Assembly: GCA_965206395.1 (NCBI GenBank)
Contig: CBDBJK010000031.1
Location: forward strand, 1-64,000
Direction: 5' to 3'
DNA: 64,000 bases
Source: CBDBJK01 sp965206395
Lineage (GTDB): Bacteria; Chloroflexota; Dehalococcoidia; Lucifugimonadales; CATOSD01
Shown here: positions 52,754 through 61,819 of the stretch, piece by piece
Layout of the letters: each line of letters starts with the position of its first letter
Position numbering within the stretch: the first letter of the stretch is position 1
Notes under the pieces: model-generated
What the model saw: the letters and a program-made list of their open reading frames with translations, nothing else
What the model was told of the DNA's origin: nothing
Databases searched by the model: none
Position numbers and translations under genes: made by a program

Positions 52754-53107
52754 ATGCCCGATTATGGCGCTCACGTACTCGTTTGCAACAACTCGGAAGG
52801 CGCGGAGGACAAACGCCACTGTGGAGACAAGAACGGCGCGGCGGTGCGTCAGAAGTTCAACGAGCTTCTCGTCAAGCATGGCCTGTTGGAAAAGGTCACC
52901 GTCTCCAACGTCGGCTGCACCAGCCAGCACAAGGTTTGCGACTCAAGCCAGGGCAACATCATCGTCTACGGCCCCAGCGCGTCGTTGGGTGGCACGTGGT
53001 ACACGGTCTCGCCCGACGACGTTGAGGAGATCGTCACCGAACACCTCGTCAACGGCCGCATCGTAGAGCGCGCGCGTAACAGCGAACGCTCCGTCAATTT
53101 TTCATAG
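52754..53107 (+). CDS. Thioredoxin-like [2Fe-2S] ferredoxin
   Basis: 117 residues, AAGGAG about 9 nt before ATG 52754. Shows the pattern of thioredoxin-fold ferredoxins: HVLVCNNSEGAEDKRHCGD (Cys 11 and 23 region), VSNVGCTSQHKVCDSS (two more Cys), then GNIIVYGPSASLGGTWYTVS. Four Cys can hold one [2Fe-2S] cluster. Such proteins shuttle electrons; no partner enzyme is adjacent. Confidence 0.85.
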   Translation: MPDYGAHVLVCNNSEGAEDKRHCGDKNGAAVRQKFNELLVKHGLLEKVTVSNVGCTSQHKVCDSSQGNIIVYGPSASLGGTWYTVSPDDVEEIVTEHLVNGRIVERARNSERSVNFS

Positions 53108-53122
53108 GCCGAGACAGACGAA

Positions 53123-53800
53123 CTAACCTGTGGTAAACACTTCGCCGGAGGTGTAGCGATGCCACTCGCCCCCCTGGTAGACGGTCACGCCTCCCGCGCC
53201 AAGCGCCTTCCACTCGGCAGGGCCGCCGAGGCAGGCAGACTTGCCGTCTATCCCCAGGACGACGACGCCCGACGGCGCTGTTTCCGCAAGCTCGCTGGCG
53301 ACAACGTCAGGGTCGGCGCGTTCGTGGTGGGGCAATGCAGCAACGCCCGGCGCGATTCCCAGGGTTTGCCGCCACTCCCTGAACCGCATCCACGACCCGA
53401 ACACCATTGCTCCCGCGCTCGAACCAGCGAGGATGGCTCCCCTATCGAGCGCGTCGCCTAGCTTTGCGAGCAACAGAGAGCTGGTCAAAACATCCAGCAG
53501 GTAGGCCGGGTTTCCGCCCGTGAAGTATATGACATCGGCTGTATCAATCGGCGACAGCAGCCCCTTGTCATTCGCGTGCGCCGCATCTAGCACCATCAGC
53601 GCCGACGCATTCGCGCCGAGGCCAGAGAAGTACCCGACTCCGTGAGACGCCGCCATCGATGGGTTCTGTGCGGCGGCAGCCGTCGGGATTACGACCAGCG
53701 AAGGACTGGAAACGCCCGTAGCTTCCAGGATGGCCCTGTCCATCTCCTCGCAGCCCTCCCTGAACTCGTCACCTCCGACCAGCGCGATAAGTCCTGCCAT
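53123..53800 (-). CDS. Peptidase S51 (dipeptidase E/cyanophycinase-like)
   Basis: 225 residues, soluble. Class I glutamine amidotransferase-like fold with Ser nucleophile in LAGSSAGAMVFG, the GGN loop IYFTGGNPAYLLD and the late His/Glu region (APGVAALPHHERAD). S51 members cut Asp-X dipeptides or cyanophycin. Convergent with the ferredoxin gene; 15 nt apart. Confidence 0.85.
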   Translation of the reverse strand: MAGLIALVGGDEFREGCEEMDRAILEATGVSSPSLVVIPTAAAAQNPSMAASHGVGYFSGLGANASALMVLDAAHANDKGLLSPIDTADVIYFTGGNPAYLLDVLTSSLLLAKLGDALDRGAILAGSSAGAMVFGSWMRFREWRQTLGIAPGVAALPHHERADPDVVASELAETAPSGVVVLGIDGKSACLGGPAEWKALGAGGVTVYQGGEWHRYTSGEVFTTG

Positions 53801-54099
53801 AAATACACCTCGAACTTGCTTTTAAGGAACCGTCTTAAAATTCACCGCGGAGTGCGCAAAGACCACTGAGATGGGAATGAATGAGGTGAAATAAATTCTC
53901 CGCGAACTCTGCGTCCTCTGCGGTTTTGAGATAATCATTAAAGGCACATTCTATCAGGCTTCGGGGCGGCCTCCCATCTCTTCGTCGTCTTGTACACAAA
54001 TCCAAGTGTTGATGTTACACTTGGGGTCGTTATCTGAAGGGCTGATAAGTCCATCGCAGTGGGGTCTGAAAAAGGTCATACGCGGCTTCGGAGACTAAA
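53801..54099. other. Gene-free stretch before the broken GH3 gene
   Basis: No gene seen. CCAAGTGT/ACACTTGG forms a perfect 8-bp hairpin at 54002-54024. Imperfect inverted segments rich in CTCTGCG and CGCGGAG lie at about 53840-53930. Confidence 0.35.
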
Positions 54100-54411
54100 A
54101 TGAGTGTGCTGTCGCCTCTGATAAACAGGTTTGTCATCTACTACTCACGCAAGTCTGACAACCTCCTGAAGGCTCAGGAAAAAGCTCTCAGTGGGATATT
54201 GCGTAACGCAAAGGGCACGATATTTTCAAAGGATTTCGGATTGGATGGAGTGAATAGCGTACGCGAATACCAGAAGCGTGTACCTGTCAACCACTATGAA
54301 GACCTTCAAAAATATTGGGAAATGGTGGAACACGGAGCGAAACAGGTCTTCACCAACGAGCCTATATTTCACTTTGCGATGTCTTCAGGGACGACGGGCC
54401 ACAAGAAGCTA
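54100..54411 (+). pseudogene. GH3-type adenylase, N-terminal fragment
   Basis: 104 native residues before the IS: SVLSPLINRFVIYYSRKSDN, then VPVNHYEDLQKYWEMVEHG and MSSGTTGHKK, the ATP-binding motif I of the GH3/ANL-like adenylating superfamily. GH3 enzymes couple amino acids to carboxylic acids. The IS5-family copy interrupts it right after motif I, and the open frame then runs 24 codons into IS DNA. The C-terminal piece lies at 55293, but the ~300 middle residues are gone. Confidence 0.75.
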
Positions 54412-54426
54412 GGTTGTGTTGACATT

Positions 54427-55220
54427 TCATCTGAGCCATATGAGAGCACCGACGAAGTTCAAGAATCCCAGGAAACGCGATGACAGCTTGTCAAAGCGAG
54501 AGAAGATATGCCGGTAGTGCTTGATCTTGTTGATGAAACACTCCACAAGGTGGCGCTCTCGGTAAAGGTACTCATCATACTCTCGTGGCGTCTTTCGATT
54601 TGACCGAGGTGGAATCACAGGTAACGCGCCCCTGCCCAGGATGCATTGGAGAAAATCCATCGAATCGTATCCCTTATCAGCAATCACATGCTCGGTTTCG
54701 AAATCAGCAATCAATGCCTGTGCCTGGGTGATGTCGTGACGTTGACCTGCTGTGAGCTCAAAGCGCAACGGGTTGCCCAATCCATCCACGCTCACGTGGA
54801 TCTTGGTACTGAACCCGCCTCGGCTCCGGCCAAGAGCTTGGGCCGATTGGCCACCGTTTTTTTGGAGGCTCCAGCAGCACAGGGATGAGCGCGAACCACA
54901 GTGCTATCACAGTGCTATCACAGTGCTATCACAGTGCTATCAATGATGACATGCTCCATATCGGGGTCTTGCACAAAATGCTGATGCATTCGTTCCCATA
55001 CACCCTTTTCACACCAGCGTGCGAAGCGCTTATATACGCTGTTCCAGTGACCGTAGTGCTCAGGCAGCAGTCTCCAAGGAGCACCACTTCGTGCCATCCA
55101 CAGGATGGCCTCGACGTAGCGCCTGCAATCGTCCTCCTCTCCAACGTAGAGGTCTGGGCATGAGCGCAGAAATTCAAGGATTTTTGACCATTGTTCATTG
55201 CGTAATTCAGTCGTTGACAT
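54427..55220 (-). pseudogene. IS5/IS427-type transposase, copy 1, interrupted
   Basis: ORF A (from ATG 55220: MSTTELRNEQWSKILEFL, helix-turn-helix, PDMEHVIIDST with the first Asp) stops at TGA inside four 11-bp repeats. The rest (KIHVSVDGLGNPLRFELT, IADKGYDS with the second Asp, YRERHLVECFINKIKHYR with the Glu) is in another frame. In intact relatives a -1 shift on the A7 run CCAAAAAAACGG joins the frames as KNGGQSAQALGRSRGGF. Here only one 11-bp unit would be compatible with DSTVVRAHPCAAG, so the expansion kills it. Confidence 0.85.
54898..54941. repeat. 11-bp tandem repeat, four units
   Basis: ACAGTGCTATC repeated exactly four times inside IS copy 1. IS copy 2 has three. A single unit would restore the transposase frame. 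Confidence 0.95.
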
Positions 55221-55292
55221 GTATCCATTATGCACCAAATGTCAACACAACCTAGTGCCTCTGGCAAAGTCTTTTGTGGGCAAAGTTCGTAA

Positions 55293-55616
55293 GCAGCAGC
55301 TTCACGCGGTGTCAACCTATCTGCGACGATAGTCGATAATCTACCAAGATACGTCTGGGCTTTTGAACAGACACCGCAATGGCTGGCCGCCGACAAAGCG
55401 TCGATTGGCGAGAAGCTGGACGAATACTTGGTCAAGCACAACGAACACTTCAAGAATTTCATAAATAACCAACTGGCCCCGTCCGAAGTGGTCTTCCTGG
55501 AGGCTGCCAGATTTCAGGAATGGCTATCCGAAAGAGGCGCGGAGCAGGGCCATCAGAAGATTCCAAGAATCATCAATGACTACAAGCTGGTCGAGGGCTT
55601 GCTGGAAAACTCCTAA
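55293..55616 (+). pseudogene. GH3-type adenylase, C-terminal fragment
   Basis: About 107 codons open after a TAA: LPRYVWAFEQTPQWLAADKA, KLDEYLVKHNEHFKNF, then LAPSEVVFLEAARFQEWLSE and GHQKIPRIINDYKLVEGL. PSEVVFLEAxxFxEW and QHKxPRI match the end of GH3 family proteins. It continues the gene begun at 54100 but the central catalytic part is missing, so insertion was accompanied by deletion or by frameshift decay. Confidence 0.65.
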
Positions 55617-55637
55617 TCCAGGCGACAGGTGATTGAA

Positions 55638-56798
55638 ATGACGACAGCGGACGCAGTTATCGTAGGCGGCGGTGTGATGGGGTGCAGCATACTTTACAAC
55701 CTGGCAACGCGCGGGGTGACAAACACCGTCTTGCTGGAGAAGGATGTCCTGACCTCCGGCTCTACGAGTCGCTCGCAGGCTATTCTCAGGATGCACTACT
55801 CGAACGAGGTCACCTCGCGTATGGCCTTGGAGAGCCTCAAGATATTCAAGGATTTCGAGCAGATCGTCGGCAGCCCGTCGGGGTATGTCCGCACTGGCTA
55901 CTTTCTCATAGTCGGAAACCAGGACAGGCGCGCGCTGGAGGAAAACGTCGCCATGCAGAAAGGCGTCGGCATCGACACCAGCGTCGTCTCCGTCGAGGAC
56001 GTCAAGGAGATAGCTCCAATGATGTCGGCACAGGGCGACGAGGCCTTTGCTTACGAACCAGAGTCCGGTTACGCGGACACCTATTCGGTCACGACGGGGT
56101 ACGCGCGCCGCGCCCGCGAGTTGGGCGCGCAAGTAAGAACGGATTCCACTGTGACCGACATCGAAATCAGCGGCGGCAAGGTGACCGCCGTCGTCACGGT
56201 GAGGGAAAGAATCGAGACGCCGATAGCCGTCGTCGCCACCGGCCCCTGGTCGGCCCAGTTCCTCAAGAAGATAGGCGTAGATGTTCCATTGCAGACCGTG
56301 CGTCATCAGGTGGTGATGCTGCGGCGGCCTCAAGACCTGATACCGGAACATCCCATCATGGGCGACGTGGTGAACGACTTTTCGGCCCGACCCGATGTAG
56401 GCAACCTGACGCTCGTCGGCGTTGGCGAGGAGGAGTACGTCGGCCCGGAAGACTACAACCAGAGCGTTGACATGGCGATGGTCGAACTCACATTCAAGAG
56501 TCTGGTTAAACGTATGCCCGATATGTCGCAGGCGTTGTTCCGGGGAGGCTGGTCAGGGCTGTTCACTATCACGCCTGACTGGCATCCGATCCTCGACAGG
56601 GTAGAAGCCATCGAAGGGCTGTACTGCGCCGTCGGATTCAGCGGCCACGGCTTCAAGCTGTCGCCGATGATAGGCGTCGTGATGTCCGAGCTTATAACGG
56701 GGCAGGCCACGAGCGTCGACATCTCGATGCTCAACCTCAATCGTTTCAAGGAAGGCAATCTTCTCAGCTCGCGTTACAGCATGAACGTGCTGGCGTAG
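55638..56798 (+). CDS. FAD-dependent oxidoreductase (DAO/sarcosine oxidase-like)
   Basis: 386 residues from ATG 55638 (AGGTGA 5 nt upstream; GTG 55629 is an alternative). N-terminal FAD Rossmann motif VIVGGGVMGCSILYNLATRG, the SGSTSRSQAILRMHYSNE loop, and the C-terminal GLYCAVGFSGHGFKLSPMIG typical of D-amino acid/sarcosine oxidase-type enzymes. It oxidises a secondary amine or amino acid; the substrate cannot be told. It is followed 25 nt later by a 2-hydroxyacid dehydrogenase, probably in one operon. Confidence 0.9.
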   Translation: MTTADAVIVGGGVMGCSILYNLATRGVTNTVLLEKDVLTSGSTSRSQAILRMHYSNEVTSRMALESLKIFKDFEQIVGSPSGYVRTGYFLIVGNQDRRALEENVAMQKGVGIDTSVVSVEDVKEIAPMMSAQGDEAFAYEPESGYADTYSVTTGYARRARELGAQVRTDSTVTDIEISGGKVTAVVTVRERIETPIAVVATGPWSAQFLKKIGVDVPLQTVRHQVVMLRRPQDLIPEHPIMGDVVNDFSARPDVGNLTLVGVGEEEYVGPEDYNQSVDMAMVELTFKSLVKRMPDMSQALFRGGWSGLFTITPDWHPILDRVEAIEGLYCAVGFSGHGFKLSPMIGVVMSELITGQATSVDISMLNLNRFKEGNLLSSRYSMNVLA

Positions 56799-56823
56799 CT
56801 TGTGCAAGCAAAGGAGACAGCAA

Positions 56824-57786
56824 ATGACGAAAATCGCGGTTCTTGACGACTATCAGGACGTGGCCCTTTCGGTAGCCGATTGGAGTGCCCTTCCTTCTGA
56901 TGCCGAGGTTACAGTCTTCAGAGACCATCTGAAGAATCAAGACGAAATCGTGGAGCGGCTCAAAGGCTTCGATATGGTAGTGGCGATGCGGGAGCGCACA
57001 GCATTCAGCCGGAGCCTCCTGGAAAGCCTTCCTAACCTTCGCCTGCTCGTCACTACCGGGGGGCGAAATGCGTCATTCGACATGGACGCCGTCGCCGATC
57101 AGGGCATCACGGTCTGCGGCACGCGAGGGCTGGGCAGTCCTACGGCAGAGCTTACGTGGGGACTTATCCTGGCTTTGCTCAGACGCATTCCTCAGGAGGA
57201 CAGCGCGACTCGGTCAGGCCATTGGCAGGTCAGCCTTGGCGAAGGGCTGAACGGCAAAGTGCTTGGAATGATTGGCCTGGGAAACCTCGGCTCCCAGGTG
57301 GCGACTGTGGGCAAGGCGTTTGGAATGTCGATTGTTGCCTGGAGCCAGAACCTTACTGCGGAGCGGGCGGCCGAGTTCGACGCCGAGCTAGTCAGCAAAG
57401 ACGAACTGCTGTCTCGCTCGGACATCGCAAGCATTCACCTGGTGCTGAGTGACAGGACTAGAGACCTGATTGGCGCGCGAGAACTGGGCCTGATGAAACC
57501 CTCGGCCTATATCGTGAATACCTCGCGCGGCCCTATCATCAACGAGAAGGCGCTTGTGGATGTGTTGCAAAACAAGGCCATCGCGGGCGCGGGCCTGGAT
57601 GTGTTCGACGAGGAGCCGCTGCCTCTCGACCATCCATTGAGGCGGCTTGAAAACACGGTCTTAACGCCACATCTGGGCTACGTCACGAAGGAGACTTACG
57701 GGGTATTCTACGGCGACGTGATAGAGGACATTCGCGCCTATCTCAGCGGCGAGCCAATCAGGGTAGTCGCTGCTCCCAAGGAATAA
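56824..57786 (+). CDS. D-isomer-specific 2-hydroxyacid dehydrogenase
   Basis: 320 residues from ATG 56824, AAGGAG 7 nt upstream. NAD-binding GMIGLGNLGSQVATVGKAFG, substrate-region TTGGRNASFD, catalytic Arg in NTSRGPIINEKALVD, Glu in GLDVFDEEPLP and His in TPHLGYVTKETY. Reduces 2-keto acids or oxidises D-2-hydroxyacids; it could process the keto product of the upstream oxidase. Confidence 0.93.
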   Translation: MTKIAVLDDYQDVALSVADWSALPSDAEVTVFRDHLKNQDEIVERLKGFDMVVAMRERTAFSRSLLESLPNLRLLVTTGGRNASFDMDAVADQGITVCGTRGLGSPTAELTWGLILALLRRIPQEDSATRSGHWQVSLGEGLNGKVLGMIGLGNLGSQVATVGKAFGMSIVAWSQNLTAERAAEFDAELVSKDELLSRSDIASIHLVLSDRTRDLIGARELGLMKPSAYIVNTSRGPIINEKALVDVLQNKAIAGAGLDVFDEEPLPLDHPLRRLENTVLTPHLGYVTKETYGVFYGDVIEDIRAYLSGEPIRVVAAPKE

Positions 57787-57798
57787 GGCCTGCCGCAT

Positions 57799-58632
57799 TC
57801 ACTTCCTTAGCAGAGCCGACCACTCGAAGGCTGAGTACGGCTCTCGCTGGAAGATGTCGAGGTAGCTTTCGGGCAGCGCGGCGACGACCTCAGCGAACTG
57901 CTCACGGTCTTCGTCGCTTATGACAGTGCGCGCTCCCGGCGTCTGGTTATGGCTTCCGGCGATTTCTATGTGTTCGTTCCTGGTCTCTAGCGTGAGAAAG
58001 CGGAACATCTCCTTCACGCGCTCAGGGTCGTTCAGGTCTCGCGGAGAGTCCAGAGTGAAGCATTGGCTTCGCATGTCGTTGTCGTTCAGAAAGCTTGTAG
58101 CGCGGTTCTCGATTTCTATCCACTGAATGACGTAACGCTGAAACAGGCTAAGGCTCGAAATGTCGAAGCTGCGATATATCGGCTCGTTGCCCGTAAGTGA
58201 CCACCGAAAGTACTTCTTCCCATCCATCCCCTTGTAGTGTCGCAGAGGAAAGTGTACCTGATCTAGCTTGGCCTCCCGATTCGTCTCGCTCTTGGCTACG
58301 CTGAGAGGATGCCGCACCAGATGCACCAGTTTCATGTCAGGGAAAAAGTCCGGGGCCAAGGTGTAGAACGACTTGAGGAAGGCGTGGCTCGTTTCGATGT
58401 AGGCGTGGGCTTTATGGTACTCGATTCCCCTCTTCTTGCGCCGCAGAAGTTTTCTGATAGCCTCGACATTGCCCTGCGTATGGTAGTCGATGGCCTCGCC
58501 GAACATGTTTGGATTGAACCAGTTGAAATACGGCTCGTGTCTGCACACGCAGTCAGTCGCGTTCTGCTTTATCAGGTCGCAAAGAAATCGTGTGCCAGAC
58601 CGACCGCTTGCCAGGGTGAATATCGTTATCAT
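57799..58632 (-). CDS. Sulfotransferase family protein
   Basis: 277 residues. The 5'-phosphosulfate loop TLASGRSGTRFLCDL is at the N-terminus, and the 3'-phosphate site resembles KLVHLVRHPLSVAKSE (R-x-P-x-x-x-x-x-S). Transfers sulfate from PAPS to a carbohydrate or small acceptor, unknown here. No signal or membrane anchor. Convergent with the dehydrogenase (12 nt apart). Confidence 0.85.
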   Translation of the reverse strand: MITIFTLASGRSGTRFLCDLIKQNATDCVCRHEPYFNWFNPNMFGEAIDYHTQGNVEAIRKLLRRKKRGIEYHKAHAYIETSHAFLKSFYTLAPDFFPDMKLVHLVRHPLSVAKSETNREAKLDQVHFPLRHYKGMDGKKYFRWSLTGNEPIYRSFDISSLSLFQRYVIQWIEIENRATSFLNDNDMRSQCFTLDSPRDLNDPERVKEMFRFLTLETRNEHIEIAGSHNQTPGARTVISDEDREQFAEVVAALPESYLDIFQREPYSAFEWSALLRK

Positions 58633-59102
58633 CGCTCGCGCTGTTCGAAAATCGGAGTTGCACAGGTAGTCTATGGGCGTTCTTGCGACCGTGTCAACGC
58701 CCTTGCGACGCTCATCACGTTCTGGTCGAGGGCTGCACTACCAGATATCGCCGACTTTGCTGCGAGTAGGCAGCCCGCTGATTGCTGCTTTACCTAGCGA
58801 TGATGCTTCGCCTGTTTGTACATTCGCTGCCATAGCCAGTCCAGGCCGTCTTCGTTGGGCGTTTCCGCAAGGTCTATTCTTACGTTCAAAGGGCCAAGAT
58901 CACTGTCCAGCACAACGAGAATTTGCGTCGTAAGCTTGTCTGTAAACCTGCTTCCGGCGGGTTGATGAGAAGGCCCCGTCCTTCCGAGGAAAGACGGGGC
59001 CTTGTGTGCCTTCAGGTCACCTTGTTTATACAGGCGACCTGCCAGCCCTGCGCCGAGTCGCTCCCAAACACGACGCAGGGTGCTGTCTATACCTGATTGC
59101 GC
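58633..59102. other. Long gap with a possible eroded reading frame and a palindrome
   Basis: No confident gene. On the minus strand a frame from about 58990 to TAG 58794 reads SHQPAGSRFTDKLTTQILVV, then NVRIDLAETPNEDGLDWLWQ, protein-like but without a start codon, so it may be a relic. A strong hairpin AAGGCCCCGTC/GACGGGGCCTT lies at 58970-59003 and contains TCCTTCCGAGGAAAGA (58979-58994), a member of the palindrome family at 20623. Confidence 0.35.
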
Positions 59103-60565
59103 CTAGAAGTCAGAAGTGCTGCCCGCTAGCGCTCCGAAATTGAAATTGCCCTGCCTGTTGCTGCTGTCGGACGTTGAGTCGTCCTGCTGGAATTGACGGA
59201 AGTCTCTCTGGAACCTGCGCTCCAGGTCTTTGCCCAAGCCACGAAGCCGCTCCTGCAGCTCGGGCAGGCGGTCCATCAGACCTTCGATGCCGCTAGGGAA
59301 GCCATCATGCTGACCAAACTGGAACTTGAAGCCACCGTTATGTCCTCGCATCTGGAAGTGGCCGACTTTCTCGCCCTGTTGCACCATCTTCACGGTGCTT
59401 TCCCCGCCCATAATTACGTCGATTACCAGTGTTCTGTCTTCTTCGTTCAGTCCGCTGAGGTCGCCCTTCTTCCTGGTAATTACATTGGTGTCGTCGTTAA
59501 TCTCATAGGAGATTGTGTCTGAACCGTCGGCTGGATCAAGGACAAACTTGCCGTTGTCTATATCCAAGTCTTTGATGACGCCTGCGACAGCCCTCGTAGT
59601 CTTGAAACCGTCGTCCGTTTCCCACACAAGCTCGCCTCTCAGGAAATTGTCGGGCGCGCCTAGCAGCATACGGAACAGTCCCTCACCACCAATCTGAATG
59701 TCCATGTTAAAGCGACCGCGACGCTCCCTTGCCTCGCTCTGTCGCACCAGCTTAACGTCGCTTTCCCCATTCATGGTCACGTCTACTACCACGGTTCTGT
59801 CCTCATCATTCAATCCGCTGAGGTCGCCTTTTTTCTGAGTCATGACTTTAGTATCGTCGTTAATCTTGTAGAAGATTTTGTCCGAGCCGTCGGTTGGAAT
59901 GAGATTGAACTCGCCCGCATCTACGTTAAGGTCAGCGATTGTGCCAGCGATTGCTCTCACGGTCTTGACACCATCGTCCGTGTCCCACATCAGCTCTGCC
60001 TTTACGAAATTGTCGGGAAGATGCAGCAACTGACCAAGTATCTGATGCTGGAATGGCGCTCGCTTCGGGAATCTTCCGAATTGGCCTCACGCTCTCCCAC
60101 CACAACTTCAACTGAAATGCTCGCGTCGCCTCGTATCACGTCAAACGACAGCACGTCTCCCGGCTCTGAGGCTTTTACGGCTTCTACTACGTCACTGACT
60201 GAGGTCATCTCGTTGCCGTCGATGTGGGTTATGATGTCATCGACTTGCAGATGACCATCGGAAGGGCCGTCCTCCAGAACGCTGCGTACTACTACTCCAC
60301 CGTCGTCCAGCGTTTCTATCGTTATACCGATGAACGGCTGCTTCTCGGCCTCCACGCTTGCGGCTAACGCCTGTGGCCTGGGTGGAATGGCATTTGTGGA
60401 GGGAGCATCGCTGCTAGCTACAGATGCCAGGCTGAGAGGGGGTATGCTCGCGTTAGGTTTGCTGCTTTCGTCGCTTGCCTGAGTAGGTAGGCTTTGGGAT
60501 ACGATAACTGCTGTAAGAGCCAGAAATGCCAGGGCTATAAGAGCGCCTGCTGTCAGTTTCCTCAC
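59103..60565 (-). pseudogene. PDZ protein with DUF5666-like repeats, frameshifted
   Basis: The first frame starts at GTG 60565 (GGAGG 7 nt upstream). It encodes a signal anchor (LTAGALIALAFLALTAVIVS), a linker and one PDZ domain (FIGITIETLDDGGVVVRSVL, GHLQVDDIITHIDGNEM), then derails and stops at 60002. The second frame continues with three beta-rich repeats (PDNFVKAELMWDTDDGVKT...KINDDTKVMTQKKGDLSGLN...VKLV) to 59103. Its coding sense is clear already upstream of its first ATG/TTG (FGRFPKRAPFQHQILGQLL), aligning with the later repeat RGRFNMDIQIGGEGLFRMLL. The span is 3n+2, so one small indel near 60085-60100 split a ~487-residue gene. Confidence 0.8.
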
Positions 60566-60613
60566 AATAAATCCTCCACCAGAATCTTTTATATGGGTTG
60601 CCACTCTGACCCA

Positions 60614-60752
60614 TCCTTCCGCGTAAGGATGAAAAGCCAGTAACGATGATGGCCGGCCTGCATTTTCCTAGGAATCTTCTTTTATAACGCAAAGAGGCGA
60701 CATCTGGTTAGCGTCACTACCGCCCAAATCTACATCCAAACCAGATGTCGCC
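60614..60752. repeat. Palindrome and 14-bp inverted repeat in gene-free DNA
   Basis: TCCTTCCGCGTAAGGA at 60614-60629 belongs to the family at 20623. GGCGACATCTGGTT (60696-60709) and AACCAGATGTCGCC (60739-60752) are exact inverted copies with a 29-nt loop and no T-run. No gene is seen in 60566-60899. Confidence 0.7.
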
Positions 60753-60899
60753 CTAAGGAGGGGACTTCACTTGCTACTACGCAAAACGAATTGTGGTGGA
60801 TTCGCGTAGCGGCAAACTCCTATTTTGTAAATTCGCTACCACTCCCAGTATCACGGCAATCCCGTATTCACGATAAGAGTGGCAACCCTTATAAAAAAA

Positions 60900-61310
60900 T
60901 TAGACTACCTCGAACTCCTCTTCCACAATAGCGCCATCGTCCATTATGTGGAATGCTCTTATTTGAGGATTTGCCTTGTCCTCCAGCGACACGAGTATGT
61001 AGTACACATCGAGCCAACCGCTCTCCTGCGCCATGCGCACGTCGGTCTGAGACGGGTACGCCGGACTATGAGTATGGGAATGGTAGAAGGCGAGAGCGTC
61101 CCAGTCGTTGCTCTCCCAATCGCGCATCGCGTTAAACTGCTCCTGAGGCTCCATCAGATAGCGGTAGGGGCTGTGGGCCGTGTTGGTTATGCGATACAGG
61201 CGAGAGACGGACTCATTCTTGCCCGCCAGGATTCCGCAGCATTCGTTAGGGTCGTCTTCCAGCGCGTGGGCAATCATCTCATCGGCATGTTGTTTTTCTA
61301 TACGCAGCAA
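60900..61310 (-). CDS. JAMM/MPN+ metalloprotease (JAB domain)
   Basis: 136 residues from TTG 61310 (GGAGG 6 nt upstream). The zinc site is complete: Glu in NECCGILAG and H-x-H-x7-S-x2-D in FYHSHTHSPAYPSQTDVRMA. Stand-alone bacterial JAB proteins remove C-terminal residues from ubiquitin-like sulfur carriers (ThiS/MoaD/CysO-type). No such carrier is adjacent. Confidence 0.92.
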   Translation of the reverse strand: MLRIEKQHADEMIAHALEDDPNECCGILAGKNESVSRLYRITNTAHSPYRYLMEPQEQFNAMRDWESNDWDALAFYHSHTHSPAYPSQTDVRMAQESGWLDVYYILVSLEDKANPQIRAFHIMDDGAIVEEEFEVV

Positions 61311-61456
61311 CTGCTACCTCCGTGCGAATCTGGCGCTCAGGGGTTTTGTCTATGCACCCAGAGTTCGTTCATATTACAGCCATAGAGCGACTATGTACAC
61401 AGCTTAGATGCACACGAGCACGCGGTGAATAGAGATGAGTACGTTGGGATTTCTTA

Positions 61457-61485
61457 TTGACATAGTTCAGATATATTAGTATAAT
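61457..61485 (+). promoter_or_regulatory. Perfect consensus sigma-70-type promoter
   Basis: TTGACA (61457-61462), exactly 17 nt, TATAAT (61480-61485). It points toward the 12-codon frame at 61517 and, beyond it, into the 3' end of the convergent small gene at 61552-61767. Confidence 0.8.
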
Positions 61486-61516
61486 GGCACGGTAAGAAGA
61501 GACAATGGAGGTTAAA

Positions 61517-61555
61517 ATGGTTGCCCCTCATAGAACTCCTCTCCCAGTGATTTAA
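61517..61555 (+). CDS. Possible 12-residue leader peptide
   Basis: ATG 61517 to TAA 61555 encodes MVAPHRTPLPVI. GGAGG (61507-61511) is 5 nt upstream and a perfect promoter lies 32 nt before the ATG. The stop overlaps the stop of the convergent small gene. Promoter, ribosome site and start are all near-ideal, but such a short frame may be chance. Confidence 0.35.
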   Translation: MVAPHRTPLPVI

Positions 61556-61767
61556 GAGGCTAAATCAGGGAATTGTATGATTACAGTTTCAATGGTATCC
61601 GCCCAGTCGGAAGCATATTCAGGATATTTGAGTAACCGTATTTGTATGTATTTGATACATTCCTTTACTATATGACGGTCCTCGCTACTCACGGAGTTGA
61701 AGATTTGCTTCTTCTTAGCGGTATAGTATGCTAGATTGTTCATTAATCCGCATATGAATCTTTCCAT
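61552..61767 (-). CDS. Small hypothetical protein (71 aa)
   Basis: 71 residues from ATG 61767, GGGAG 8 nt upstream. Lys/Tyr/Ile-rich and encoded by A/T-rich DNA unlike the core genes: ICGLMNNLAYYTAKKKQIF, then a helical segment (DRHIVKECIKYIQIRLLKYP). No signal peptide; family not recognised. Its promoter region was cut by IS copy 2, which begins 22 nt upstream of the start. A strong promoter faces it from the other side, so it may be under antisense control. Confidence 0.5.
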   Translation of the reverse strand: MERFICGLMNNLAYYTAKKKQIFNSVSSEDRHIVKECIKYIQIRLLKYPEYASDWADTIETVIIQFPDLAS

Positions 61768-61819
61768 ATTTGCTCCCTTCCCTTCTGGGTTGTGTTGACA
61801 TTTGGTGCATAATGGATAC

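Larger units (their letters stand above)
54413..55251 (-). mobile_element. IS5-family element, copy 1 (839 bp)
   Basis: Inverted ends GTTGTGTTGACATTT flanked by CTAG on both sides (54409-54412 and 55252-55255). Near-identical to the inverted copy at 61789-62616; the length difference is one 11-bp unit. Two-frame transposase of the IS427 type, inactivated by the 11-bp repeat expansion. Confidence 0.93.

Noticed and set aside
54100..54483. GH3-like protein ending at 54483 as a complete gene
   Set aside because: Its last 24 codons are IS DNA, identical to the end of the unrelated frame at 62546, so it is a truncation product.
55682..56470. 262-residue frame inside the FAD oxidoreductase
   Set aside because: Out-of-frame shadow with extreme Arg content; the overlapping gene has clear FAD motifs.
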